A DNA stretch of 64,000 bases, from NCBI GenBank assembly GCA_030595125.1, contig JAUVDV010000005.1, positions 27,878-91,877 of the forward strand, given 5' to 3'. Below are positions 1-7,755 of this stretch, piece by piece (position 1 is the stretch's first letter; every line of letters begins with the position of its first letter). Origin of the DNA: Deltaproteobacteria bacterium (lineage in GTDB: Bacteria; Myxococcota_A; Polyangia; JAAYKL01). The notes under the pieces are model-generated. The model made no database searches and was not told where the DNA came from. It saw nothing but the letters and a program-made list of their open reading frames with translations. Both the position numbers and the translations under genes were made by a program.

Positions 1-13
1 ATCCCGACAGGCG

Positions 14-745
14 ATGACGGAGAGCAGATACAATCGCCAGGAGCTGGTCAGGGGCGTCGGGGTCGACGGGCAGCGGCGCCTGCGGGAGGCAAGGGTTGCC
101 GTTGTGGGAGTGGGCGCGCTCGGTTGCGCCATCAGTGACCAGATCGTCCGGGGCGGGGTGGGCTATCTGAGGCTCATCGATCCGGATATTCCGGAGATCT
201 CCAACCTCCAGCGCCAGGTGCTCATAGACGAGCGCGATGTGGAGCAACACACTCCCAAGGCCCGCGCAGCCGCAGCGAAACTCGTTGTAGCGAACAGCGA
301 GGTGGAGATCGAGGCTCACGTGGATCTTCTCGACGAGGAGAACGCTGCGTCCCTGCTCGACGGCGTGGATCTCGTGCTCGACGGAACCGACAACTTTTCG
401 GCTCGCTACCTGATCAACCGTACCTGTCGACAGGCGGGCATACCGTGGATCTTCGGCGGTGTTCTGGGATCTTCCGGGATGTCCTTTCCTGTGCTCACGA
501 ACGGGCCTTGCCTTCACTGTGCGCTGGGACCGCAGCCGCCTGTGGGCAAGACGCCTACCACTGCGCAGATGGGGGTGCTGTGCTCCATTGTGGCGACCAT
601 CGCGTCCCTGGAGGTGGTTCGCGCGCTCAAGTTGCTATGCGGTCACGAGATTTTACCGGAGCTGGCAGTGGTGGATCTCTGGAACGAGACCATGCGCACG
701 GTCGCCGTGGATCGCGATCCCCGGTGCCCCGTATGTGCGAAGTAG
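14..745 (+). CDS. ThiF/MoeB/HesA-family E1-like adenylyltransferase
   Basis: This 243-residue protein belongs to the ubiquitin-activating E1-like superfamily, which adenylates the C-terminus of small sulfur carriers such as ThiS or MoaD. The N-terminus has the family layout RQELVRGVGVDGQRRL followed by the nucleotide-binding GVGALG (about residues 33-38). It also has the arginine-bearing EISNLQRQVL and the DGTDNF stretch of MoeB/ThiF. Two CxxC pairs (CLHC about residue 168 and CPVC at the C-terminus) are the expected structural zinc ligands. There is no rhodanese domain, so it is the short MoeB/ThiF form. No sulfur-carrier gene is visible here, so the partner cannot be told. It is convergent with lgt with a 6-nt gap. 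An upstream operon partner may lie outside the window. Confidence 0.85.
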   Translation: MTESRYNRQELVRGVGVDGQRRLREARVAVVGVGALGCAISDQIVRGGVGYLRLIDPDIPEISNLQRQVLIDERDVEQHTPKARAAAAKLVVANSEVEIEAHVDLLDEENAASLLDGVDLVLDGTDNFSARYLINRTCRQAGIPWIFGGVLGSSGMSFPVLTNGPCLHCALGPQPPVGKTPTTAQMGVLCSIVATIASLEVVRALKLLCGHEILPELAVVDLWNETMRTVAVDRDPRCPVCAK

Positions 746-751
746 CCGCCC

Positions 752-1753
752 CTATTTTTTCTTGCGTTTGACCTTGCGCACTTCGGGCTTCGCTGGTTCG
801 GTTTCGGTCGGCGGCGCGGCGCCTTCACCCAGAAACATGGCGCCCTCAGGGTCTGTCTTTGCCCGTCTGGAAAGAAAATACCAGGCCACGGCGGCTGCCG
901 CGAAGGTGAGGATGCCCACAATCTGGGACGTGGAGAGGATCCATATTCCCCCGCGTTGCGTGTCGCCCCGGATGATCTCCATGAGGGCGCGGGTTACACC
1001 GTAGTACGCCATGAAGATCAGAAATATCTGACCCCGGAACCGTGTCCTGCGCCGGGCGATCATGAGTATGGCGAAGGCTATCCAGCCGTTGGCCACCGCC
1101 ATGAGCTGGGTCGGATAGACCAGGGCGGAGTATTCGGCGCCGGCTGATATCAGGTGGTCGTGGACGTGGTGCTGGAAAGCGGGAGATCCATCGATGGAAG
1201 CCAGAGAGCCGGTGAGCCCATCCGAGACCTTTTCGCGCATGCCGGCAAAATGGATGTCCCAGTTGGGAAATCGCAGACCGACGGCTTTGATCCACCCGGG
1301 GGCGTCCGAAGGTATGGGTTTGCCGTAGTCGCAGCCGTAGAGGAAGCAGCCGATTCTGGTGATGCCCAGGCCCGTGGCCAGGGTTGGAACCACCACGTCC
1401 GCCCAGGGTAGAAGCCGGATCTTTACCCTGCGCAGGTAGAGCCAGGATCCCACAAACCCTCCCAGGAATCCGCCGTATGCCACCAGCCCGCCCTTGCGCA
1501 CGTTGATCAGATCAATCAACCCGCCGGATGTGAACTCGTGCAAGTTGGTTGCGATGTACAGAAGTCGCGCTCCGATCATCGCCGCCACCGCTGTCCAGAC
1601 GTAGCAGGAGGCCATCTTGTCTCCCGGCAGGCCGTCGGCGCCCCCGAGCCTCATCACCAGGTACCAGCCCACCACCAGGGACAGGCCGAGCATCACCCCG
1701 TACGAGTAAATTGGCAGATCTATAAACGGAATCGTGAACAGAATGGGATACAT
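752..1753 (-). CDS. lgt: Prolipoprotein diacylglyceryl transferase
   Basis: Lgt transfers the diacylglyceryl group of phosphatidylglycerol to the lipobox cysteine of prolipoproteins in the inner membrane. The 333-residue product starts MYPILFTIPFIDLPIYSYGV, typical of Lgt, and has about seven hydrophobic segments. It carries the Lgt signature region TRIGCFLYGCDYGKP (about residues 150-165) and ends in a short basic tail (KVKRKKK). A residue block around 175-215 is an insertion relative to short Lgts. The many lipoproteins in this window would be its substrates. No clear Shine-Dalgarno precedes the ATG, but no better start exists. Its upstream end is divergent from the collagen-repeat lipoprotein gene. 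Confidence 0.93.
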   Translation of the reverse strand: MYPILFTIPFIDLPIYSYGVMLGLSLVVGWYLVMRLGGADGLPGDKMASCYVWTAVAAMIGARLLYIATNLHEFTSGGLIDLINVRKGGLVAYGGFLGGFVGSWLYLRRVKIRLLPWADVVVPTLATGLGITRIGCFLYGCDYGKPIPSDAPGWIKAVGLRFPNWDIHFAGMREKVSDGLTGSLASIDGSPAFQHHVHDHLISAGAEYSALVYPTQLMAVANGWIAFAILMIARRRTRFRGQIFLIFMAYYGVTRALMEIIRGDTQRGGIWILSTSQIVGILTFAAAAVAWYFLSRRAKTDPEGAMFLGEGAAPPTETEPAKPEVRKVKRKKK

Positions 1754-1845
1754 GCTCGAACCGTATTACCGGAGGAAGGGATGTGCAACCGAACCTTGAA
1801 TGAATATTGTTCCGGCTGGTAACGTAGAACTCACGGAGGTGATTC

Positions 1846-3255
1846 ATGTCCAGACTGATTTTACTGATGGGGGTTGTGGTTTTGTTTGCAGCGCCGGGTT
1901 GTAGCGGGGAGGGCAGTTCTACTGTCGAGGGTGAGATCGGACCGCAAGGGGAAATCGGGCCGCAAGGAGTGGAAGGGCCCGCCGGACCGCAAGGGGAAAT
2001 CGGGCCACAGGGAGTGGAAGGGCCTGCCGGATCGGAGGGGCCTGCCGGTGCTTCCGGAGTAGACGGAGCGGACGGCTTGCCTGGCCCCCAGGGGATTCAG
2101 GGTGTTCCCGGAACAGCCGGAGTGGACGGAGTAAACGGAGTAGACGGGGTTGACGGAGTGAACGGTCTTGGCCTCGTGTGGCTCGGGACCTTTGCGGCTC
2201 CTCCGGGGGCGCCTTCGGAAAACGACGCTTATTACAATTCGACTGATGGCATCGCGTATGTTTTTGATAGCGTCACCTGGCAAATCCTGGCCAAAGATGG
2301 ATTGGACGGATTGGACGGAGTGGACGGAGTCCAGGGACCGCAGGGGATTCAGGGTGTTCCTGGAACTGCCGGAGTAGACGGCGCCGACGGGGCAGACGGG
2401 TCCGACGGCTTGCCGGGGCCACAGGGGGCTGCGGGGCCGGCCGGGCCTCCTGGGAGCGTGTGGGGCGAGCCAGCCGCCGTCTTCGCCGGGTTTACCACTG
2501 GATTGTACGACGGAAATCAAAGCGGTCATTCAGGTATGAACGCTGTCTGCGACTCGGAGTTCGTCGGCAGTCATTTGTGTCACGTGTCGGAGTACCTCCT
2601 TTGCAACTCGGCCACCCCGGCGCCCGCGCTGGGCGCGTGGGTTGCCGACAGTTGCGGGGTGTCGGGCTTTGGAACGGAGACTACCTTGATAGGCAATCAC
2701 CTGGCGGGCAAGAGCATCTCCGTATCCACCTACCGGAATTGTTACAATTGGACCATCAACGACGCCACCTACACTGGTAATGCAATCACCACTGAGCGGA
2801 CCACGTACACCGGCAAGAACTGCGATGTTCCGAGACCTCTGGCGTGCTGTAGCACACCTTATCGGGAGGTCTTTTCAGGCTTCACGAGCACATCGTACAC
2901 AGGCGACATGGGCGGGCAAGCGGGAGTACATTTCCTTTGCGGGCTCGATTTTCCCGGGAGTCACATGTGCCACATGGCGGAATACTATCGGGCAAATACA
3001 ACCAATTTGCCGCCGGCCGACGGCGCCTGGATCGACAAGAGCGCCGGCTTCAAGATGGGCGCGGGCGGCACCTTCACCACCACCGTCTGCGCCAGCTCCG
3101 AGCTGGGACGCTCCATTGCATGCAGTACCTACAATAACTGCTATAACTGGACCACCAGCGACAACACCTACAGTGGCAACACGGTGACAGAGTTGAATGT
3201 CACCTACACCGGCAAGAACTGCGACACCCCGCGCCCCATCGCCTGCTGCGAGTAG
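1846..3255 (+). CDS. Collagen-like repeat lipoprotein with duplicated Cys-rich C-terminal domain
   Basis: A predicted surface lipoprotein of 469 residues. The signal peptide ends in the lipobox AAPGC (Cys19), and the ATG is preceded by a strong ribosome site (GGAGGTGATT). Residues about 28-105 and 155-205 are Gly-X-Y collagen-like triplets (GPQGEIGPQGVEGPAG-type and GVDGVNGVDG-type), separated by a globular insert of about 50 residues. The C-terminal 260 residues are two tandem copies of one domain. Each copy has a GSH(L/M)CH motif, a GAW(V/I) motif, an NCYNWT motif and a TYTGKNCD.PRP.ACC ending, probably disulfide-bonded. I do not recognise a named family for that domain. A structural or adhesive role at the outer membrane is inference. 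The collagen-like part is repetitive enough to vary in length by slippage. Confidence 0.8.
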   Translation: MSRLILLMGVVVLFAAPGCSGEGSSTVEGEIGPQGEIGPQGVEGPAGPQGEIGPQGVEGPAGSEGPAGASGVDGADGLPGPQGIQGVPGTAGVDGVNGVDGVDGVNGLGLVWLGTFAAPPGAPSENDAYYNSTDGIAYVFDSVTWQILAKDGLDGLDGVDGVQGPQGIQGVPGTAGVDGADGADGSDGLPGPQGAAGPAGPPGSVWGEPAAVFAGFTTGLYDGNQSGHSGMNAVCDSEFVGSHLCHVSEYLLCNSATPAPALGAWVADSCGVSGFGTETTLIGNHLAGKSISVSTYRNCYNWTINDATYTGNAITTERTTYTGKNCDVPRPLACCSTPYREVFSGFTSTSYTGDMGGQAGVHFLCGLDFPGSHMCHMAEYYRANTTNLPPADGAWIDKSAGFKMGAGGTFTTTVCASSELGRSIACSTYNNCYNWTTSDNTYSGNTVTELNVTYTGKNCDTPRPIACCE

Positions 3256-3361
3256 AGGTATTGGGGTCGCAAACAGTTGGCTATCAAGACGTTTTCTTAT
3301 CCCCCTCTTCCTTGTCATTTTCGGGATTTCATCGTCTACTTTCGCAAGGAGGCCGGCTTTC

Positions 3362-4990
3362 ATGCCGCCGAAAAAGAAGATGTCAAAGAGTTTTCACGAG
3401 CTGTCGCACTGGATACTGCTCTGCGCCAACCGGGGGCGTCCCAATATCGATTTTCTCATCGAGATCGCCGGGGAGTTGATCTCATTTCTGGAATGCGACT
3501 CTCTTGAAATATGGCTGAATGAGGGGAGCAGGTGCTCTCGCTGGGGCGGTACGCGAAAACCCAGGCGCCTCTATCGGATGACTGATGTTTCGACTTCTGT
3601 GCTTCAGTCGATTCTGGAGGGCGGGATTGTCTGGACCAATGACGCCGGAAATACTGCGGCTGGTCAATTGGAAAAAGCTCGAACCATGATGCCTGATGAT
3701 GAGTGTTCGAATGGTCAGTTCCTGTCCCTGGCGTGTTTCCCTACGACGATCGGTGATGATGACACCGGTTTGATGGTCATAAAGAACAAACAGCGGGATT
3801 TTTTTCGCGAAGAAACGCTCACCCTGTATGAGGATCTGGCCCAGATCCTGGCCATCGCTGTGACCTTTCAGCGAGTGCGCCTCGCGCAAAGAGAGCGAGT
3901 CAAAGAGTTGACTTGTCTTTACAAGATCGGCAAGGCGAGCTCTGCGCCCGGTGATGGAATCGATATTATCCTGCAGCGTATCGCGGACTGCCTTCCCCCC
4001 GCCTGGCAATATCCCGAGCTTACCTGGGCGAGGATAGTTATCGACGGCAAGACCTACTCGACAAAGGAAAATGGAAAGAAAAGACATTCAATGCGGACCG
4101 ATGTTCTCGTGGGGGGGAAGCGGCGCGGTGTCATCGAGGTGATATACGCGGAAGAAAAACCCGATATCGATGAAGGACCTTTCTTGCAAGAGGAACGGAA
4201 ACTGATCGATCTGATAGGGCGGGAAGTGGCGATAGCTATCGAGCAAAAGGAAGCCGAGGCCGACCGCTCCAGACTTCAAGAACAGCTCCGACATGCGGAT
4301 CGCCTGGCCACCATCGGTCAACTTGCGGCCGGCGTAGCCCATGAGCTGAACGAGCCCCTCGGAAGCAGCCTCGGCTTTGCTCAGCTGGCTCGCAAGCACC
4401 CGGATCTTCCCGCGCAGGTCGACGAGGATCTTCAGAGAATTGAAGCTTCTTCCCTGCACGCGCGCGAGGTTATTCGCAAGCTCATGCTGTTCGCCAGGCA
4501 GGCGCCGCCTGCCAAGACACGCGTCAACCTGAACCGAGTAGTCGAAGACGGTATCTTCTTTTTGGAAGCGCGTTGCGCCAAGATGGACATCAAGCTGGAA
4601 TGTCTCCTCGCCCCGGATCTGCCCGAAATCGTGGCCGACCCGGCGCAGATAAACCAGGTGTTGATCAACCTTGTGGTCAACTCGATCCAGGCCATGCCCG
4701 ATGGCGGCGAGCTGACGATAAGAACAGCGAAAACCGGCGAGGATATCTCTCTTTTCATTTCCGATACCGGCATCGGGATGTCCAGGGACGTTATGCAAAA
4801 GATATTCGATCCGTTTTTCACCACAAAGGACATAGGAGAAGGCACCGGACTCGGCCTGGCTGTTGTCCATGGGATCGTAATTTCTCACGGTGGTCTAATA
4901 AAATTCGACAGCGAGATCGGACATGGTACGAAGTGTGAAGTAAAGCTCCCAATAACGGACCCAAATAATGACGCAGAAGAAATCAAATAA
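3362..4990 (+). CDS. GAF-domain sensor histidine kinase
   Basis: A 542-residue soluble histidine kinase without membrane segments. I chose the ATG at 3362 because AAGGAGG lies just upstream; an upstream extension in frame would overlap the lipoprotein gene. Residues about 20-170 resemble a GAF domain. Residues about 175-305 form a second sensor module starting RERVKELTCLYKIG with a conserved PPAWQY motif. The HisKA H-box is VAHELNEPLG with phospho-acceptor His327. The ATPase domain has the N-box NLVVNSIQAMPDGG, G1 DTGIGM and G2 GTGLGLAVVHG. The stop overlaps the next gene by 23 bp, so it is translationally coupled to its probable cognate NtrC-type regulator. The input signal is unknown. Its second sensor module recurs in the ATP-grasp protein at 14163-17360. 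Confidence 0.88.
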   Translation: MPPKKKMSKSFHELSHWILLCANRGRPNIDFLIEIAGELISFLECDSLEIWLNEGSRCSRWGGTRKPRRLYRMTDVSTSVLQSILEGGIVWTNDAGNTAAGQLEKARTMMPDDECSNGQFLSLACFPTTIGDDDTGLMVIKNKQRDFFREETLTLYEDLAQILAIAVTFQRVRLAQRERVKELTCLYKIGKASSAPGDGIDIILQRIADCLPPAWQYPELTWARIVIDGKTYSTKENGKKRHSMRTDVLVGGKRRGVIEVIYAEEKPDIDEGPFLQEERKLIDLIGREVAIAIEQKEAEADRSRLQEQLRHADRLATIGQLAAGVAHELNEPLGSSLGFAQLARKHPDLPAQVDEDLQRIEASSLHAREVIRKLMLFARQAPPAKTRVNLNRVVEDGIFFLEARCAKMDIKLECLLAPDLPEIVADPAQINQVLINLVVNSIQAMPDGGELTIRTAKTGEDISLFISDTGIGMSRDVMQKIFDPFFTTKDIGEGTGLGLAVVHGIVISHGGLIKFDSEIGHGTKCEVKLPITDPNNDAEEIK

Positions 4991-6317
4991 GAATCAGGTC
5001 GCTGAAAAGGAGTGCATACTCGCGGTTGATGACTCGCTCGATGCCCTGGAGATTGTCAGGAGAAACTTGACCTCCGGGGGGTATCGGGTCGTCACCGCAC
5101 GCGGGGTGGCCGAAGCAATAGAAACTTTGGGGGCGGAGCGTATCGACCTCGTGATCACAGATCTCAAGATGCCCAAGACCAGTGGGATGGATCTCGTCCG
5201 CCATGTCAGGGAGAACTTCAAAGACACCGAAGTGATGATGATCACAGGATACGCCACCATCGAAGGCGCGGTCGAGGCGATGAAGATGGGCGCCGAGGAG
5301 TACTTGTCGAAGCCGTTTACCGACGACGAACTTTTCACGGCCGTGAAGCGGGCGCTCGACAAGTTGCATACACTCAGGATTGCGAGGTCCAGAGCCATTG
5401 CCACGCCCAGGACGCCGCAGGGCTTTATCGGCGACTCCGGGGCAATGGATCGAGTCTACCGCGCCGTAGCAAAGGCCGCCAACTCCAGGGCGACCGTGTT
5501 GATCTCGGGCGAGAGCGGCACAGGGAAGGAGCTCGTGGCCCGGGCGATCCATTACAGCTCCCCGCGCGCGGCTGCGCCGTTCATCGCGGTCAACTGCGGA
5601 GGAATCCCGGAAAACCTGCTGGAAAGCGAGATGTTTGGGCATATCAAGGGGGCATTCACCGGCGCGATTGAGACCAGGGCGGGGTTCTTCCAGACAGCGG
5701 ATGGCGGGACGATCTTTCTCGACGAGGTGAGCGAGATGAGCCTCGCGATGCAGGTCAAGTTGCTCCGCGTGCTTCAGGAGCGGGAGATCTGCATGGTCGG
5801 AACCAACCGCGTGAGCAAGGTGGATGTGCGGGTCCTCGCGGCAACAAACAAGGACCTGGCCGCCATGGTCGCAAAGGGCTCGTTTCGGGAGGATCTCTAC
5901 TACCGGCTGAACGTCATCGCCCTCGAACTGCCGCCTCTTCGCGAACGGGACGACGATATCCTCAAGCTCATCACTCAGTTTTCCGAAGAGTACGCGACCG
6001 AGGCAGGGCGAAAGACTCCCCGGTTCTCGGACAAGGCCCTCGATATGCTCCGAAAGTACCACTGGCCCGGCAATGTCCGCGAGCTTCAAAACGTGATCAA
6101 TCGGCTGGTCGTGATGACCGACAGTAATATCATCGACATGCCGGATTTGCCTTCCCTGATGCGCGGCAATCACATCAAGCAGACCGGCTTCAACCGCCCC
6201 CTTGCCGAGGTAGAGGCCGAGCACATTCAGAACGTCCTGGCGAGTGTGGACGGAAACAAGACCCGGGCCGCCGAGATCCTGGGTATCGATCGCAAGACCC
6301 TCCGCAAGAAACTCTGA
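4968..6317 (+). CDS. NtrC-family sigma-54-dependent response regulator
   Basis: A 449-residue response regulator with the standard three-part layout. The receiver domain (residues about 15-130) has the acidic pair DD21-22 and phospho-acceptor Asp65 in LVITDLKMPK. The AAA+ sigma-54 interaction domain (about 150-380) has Walker A GESGTGKE and the canonical GAFTGA loop that contacts sigma-54. The C-terminal Fis-type helix-turn-helix ends in NKTRAAEILGIDRKTLRKKL. It starts inside the kinase gene, so the two are certainly co-expressed. A good sigma-54 promoter lies 141 bp after its stop, in front of the NuoE/NuoF/GltB-like operon, which is the obvious target (inference). Confidence 0.93.
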   Translation: MTQKKSNKNQVAEKECILAVDDSLDALEIVRRNLTSGGYRVVTARGVAEAIETLGAERIDLVITDLKMPKTSGMDLVRHVRENFKDTEVMMITGYATIEGAVEAMKMGAEEYLSKPFTDDELFTAVKRALDKLHTLRIARSRAIATPRTPQGFIGDSGAMDRVYRAVAKAANSRATVLISGESGTGKELVARAIHYSSPRAAAPFIAVNCGGIPENLLESEMFGHIKGAFTGAIETRAGFFQTADGGTIFLDEVSEMSLAMQVKLLRVLQEREICMVGTNRVSKVDVRVLAATNKDLAAMVAKGSFREDLYYRLNVIALELPPLRERDDDILKLITQFSEEYATEAGRKTPRFSDKALDMLRKYHWPGNVRELQNVINRLVVMTDSNIIDMPDLPSLMRGNHIKQTGFNRPLAEVEAEHIQNVLASVDGNKTRAAEILGIDRKTLRKKL

Positions 6318-6332
6318 CGTCCCAGGCCGGGA

Positions 6333-6363
6333 AAATTCTCCCCGGTGGGTCGAAATTCCCCGG
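6333..6363 (+). promoter_or_regulatory. Candidate enhancer (UAS): two AAATTC(TC)CCCGG repeats
   Basis: Two direct repeats, AAATTCTCCCCGG (6333-6345) and AAATTCCCCGG (6353-6363), start 20 bp apart, about two helical turns. The first sits in an imperfect dyad with CCGGG at 6327. They lie about 100 bp upstream of the sigma-54 promoter, the usual distance for activator-binding sites. Assignment to the adjacent regulator is inference. Confidence 0.4.
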
Positions 6364-6458
6364 CCGATCGGTCTTTCTATTTCGTGGCGGTTCGCTCCTG
6401 GAGTGTTTTTTTTAACTAAAGTTCAATGAATTCGGGGCCTCGCTCCTTCGCGCAATTG

Positions 6459-6475
6459 CTGGCACGCGGGCTGCA
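6459..6475 (+). promoter_or_regulatory. Sigma-54 (-24/-12) promoter
   Basis: The sequence CTGGCACGCGGGCTGCA matches the sigma-54 consensus (YTGGCACGRNNNTTGCW) with the invariant GG and GC exactly 10 bp apart. It is about 85 bp upstream of the first gene of the flavin/iron-sulfur operon and directly downstream of a sigma-54 activator gene. Transcription should start near 6486. Confidence 0.75.
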
Positions 6476-6560
6476 TAGCTCACCAGCGGAAGTTGACCAG
6501 GAAAACCTTTGAAATATAACTATCAAAACGTGCATCAATCGAAAAGACCGGGAGGGGGGG

Positions 6561-6773
6561 GTGATGTTCTGTGAAGAGTTCGACGATCGTGCCCCTGTTG
6601 ATAAGAATGGGAAAAAGTTGGAAAGCGAAAAGAGCGATACGGCGATCGCCTTGCCGGAAAAGACGAAAGATGCGAGTAAGCGCCGGGGGCTTTGTGTGAG
6701 CTGCCTGCACCGCGAAACGTGCACTTTCCCGATCGTCGAAGGCGGCGTCTGGCATTGCGAAAAATACGAGTAG
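6561..6773 (+). CDS. Small Cys-rich protein, first gene of the NuoE/F operon
   Basis: A 70-residue protein starting at GTG 6561 (or ATG 6564) after a purine-rich ribosome site (GGGAGGGGGG). The N-terminal half is charged and probably flexible. The C-terminal half carries CVSCLHRETCTF and then GGVWHCEKYE, giving CxxC, a third Cys and a final Cys: a four-cysteine set that could bind one zinc or an iron-sulfur cluster. It is 13 nt upstream of the NuoE-like gene and follows the sigma-54 promoter, so it is part of that operon. I do not know a function. An accessory or electron-carrier role for the complex is a guess. Confidence 0.7.
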   Translation: MMFCEEFDDRAPVDKNGKKLESEKSDTAIALPEKTKDASKRRGLCVSCLHRETCTFPIVEGGVWHCEKYE

Positions 6774-6786
6774 GGAGGTCAATCGA

Positions 6787-7674
6787 ATGGTTGAACGGGC
6801 TGTACAACCGCTCAAAGAAAACGATGAAGTGACTCCGGAACGGATCCGGAAGATCATCGACAAGCACGAAGGCGCCCTGGGTGGTCTGATCGCTATTCTG
6901 GAAGGGGTCCAGGCGCAATTCGGATATCTTTCCGAGAAGGCGTTGGGGATAGTGGCGCAAGAGACCGGTCGTTCCCTCGTCGATATATACGGCGCGGCGA
7001 CCTTCTATCATTCGTTCACCCTGAAGCCACGGGGCAAGCACGTCGTTTCCGTATGCGTGGGCACGGCCTGTCACGTGCGTGGCGCGCCCGCTATCGTGAG
7101 CGAGTTTCAGCAGCGGCTTGGAATAGAAGTGGACGAAACCACGGAAGACAAGGAGTTCACTCTGAAGACGGTGAACTGCCTCGGGGCATGCGCGCTCGGG
7201 CCTGTCGCCGTGATCGACGGCCGGTATTTTTCCAAGCTGAAAAAATCCGACGTCGAGAAGCTGCGCCACGATGCCCAGGAGGGCTATGACAAGGCTGAAG
7301 GCGAAGAAGACCCGAGAATCTTCCCGGTCGATGTCGGCTGTCCGTTTTGCAATCACAGCTTCATGGACAGTGGTTTCTACATCAACGGCCGCCCGTCTAT
7401 TCGGGTAACAGTGTCGTTTGGTGACAAGCACGGCTGGTTCAGGATGTCCTCGCTGTACGGCAGGTACGACATCTTCTCCGAATACGATATTCCCGTTGAC
7501 ACGGTATCCCACTTTTTCTGCCCGCATTGCCATGCGGAGTTGATCGGCTCCTGGGAATGTTCATCGTGCGAGGCGCCGATGGTGCCGATGCTTGTTCGTG
7601 GAGGAGGAACGATTCGGATTTGCTCTCGCAGCGGATGTACAGGATCGGACGGCCACATGTTGGATTTGAGGTGA
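6787..7674 (+). CDS. NuoE-like 2Fe-2S subunit with C-terminal zinc-ribbon extension
   Basis: Residues 1-165 are a NuoE/HydA-gamma-type thioredoxin-fold [2Fe-2S] subunit. The four ligands are visible as CVGTAC (Cys90, Cys95) and CLGAC (Cys131, Cys135). This fold passes electrons from the NuoF FMN. The remaining 130 residues are not part of normal NuoE (about 160 residues). They hold CPFC, FCPHCHAE, WECSSCEAP and ICSRSGC motifs, which suggest two zinc ribbons. A ribosome site (AGGGAGG) precedes the ATG. It lies between the small Cys-rich gene and the NuoF-like fusion, so it is a subunit of the same complex. The tail may dock to the glutamate-synthase-like partner (inference). Confidence 0.88.
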   Translation: MVERAVQPLKENDEVTPERIRKIIDKHEGALGGLIAILEGVQAQFGYLSEKALGIVAQETGRSLVDIYGAATFYHSFTLKPRGKHVVSVCVGTACHVRGAPAIVSEFQQRLGIEVDETTEDKEFTLKTVNCLGACALGPVAVIDGRYFSKLKKSDVEKLRHDAQEGYDKAEGEEDPRIFPVDVGCPFCNHSFMDSGFYINGRPSIRVTVSFGDKHGWFRMSSLYGRYDIFSEYDIPVDTVSHFFCPHCHAELIGSWECSSCEAPMVPMLVRGGGTIRICSRSGCTGSDGHMLDLR

Positions 7675-7755
7675 GCGGCGCGGTTTCGTGATTTTTAGAA
7701 ACAATTGCGAAAAAAACAGCGCGTGCCGAAAAACAGAGAAGCGGAAGTTGAAGAC

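Noticed and set aside
1861..2529. A 222-codon open frame opposite the collagen-like tracts
   Set aside because: It arises from the repetitive Gly-X-Y coding DNA; its translation is just the complementary repeat.
3197..3361. N-terminal extension of the histidine kinase
   Set aside because: It overlaps the lipoprotein gene and is low in similarity; the ATG at 3362 has a strong ribosome site.
4983..6224. A 413-codon open frame opposite the response regulator
   Set aside because: It is antisense to a gene with complete family motifs and shows no motif of its own; GC-rich genes produce such frames.
6361..6420. Terminator after the response regulator, based on a run of eight T near 6406-6413
   Set aside because: No stable stem precedes the T-run.
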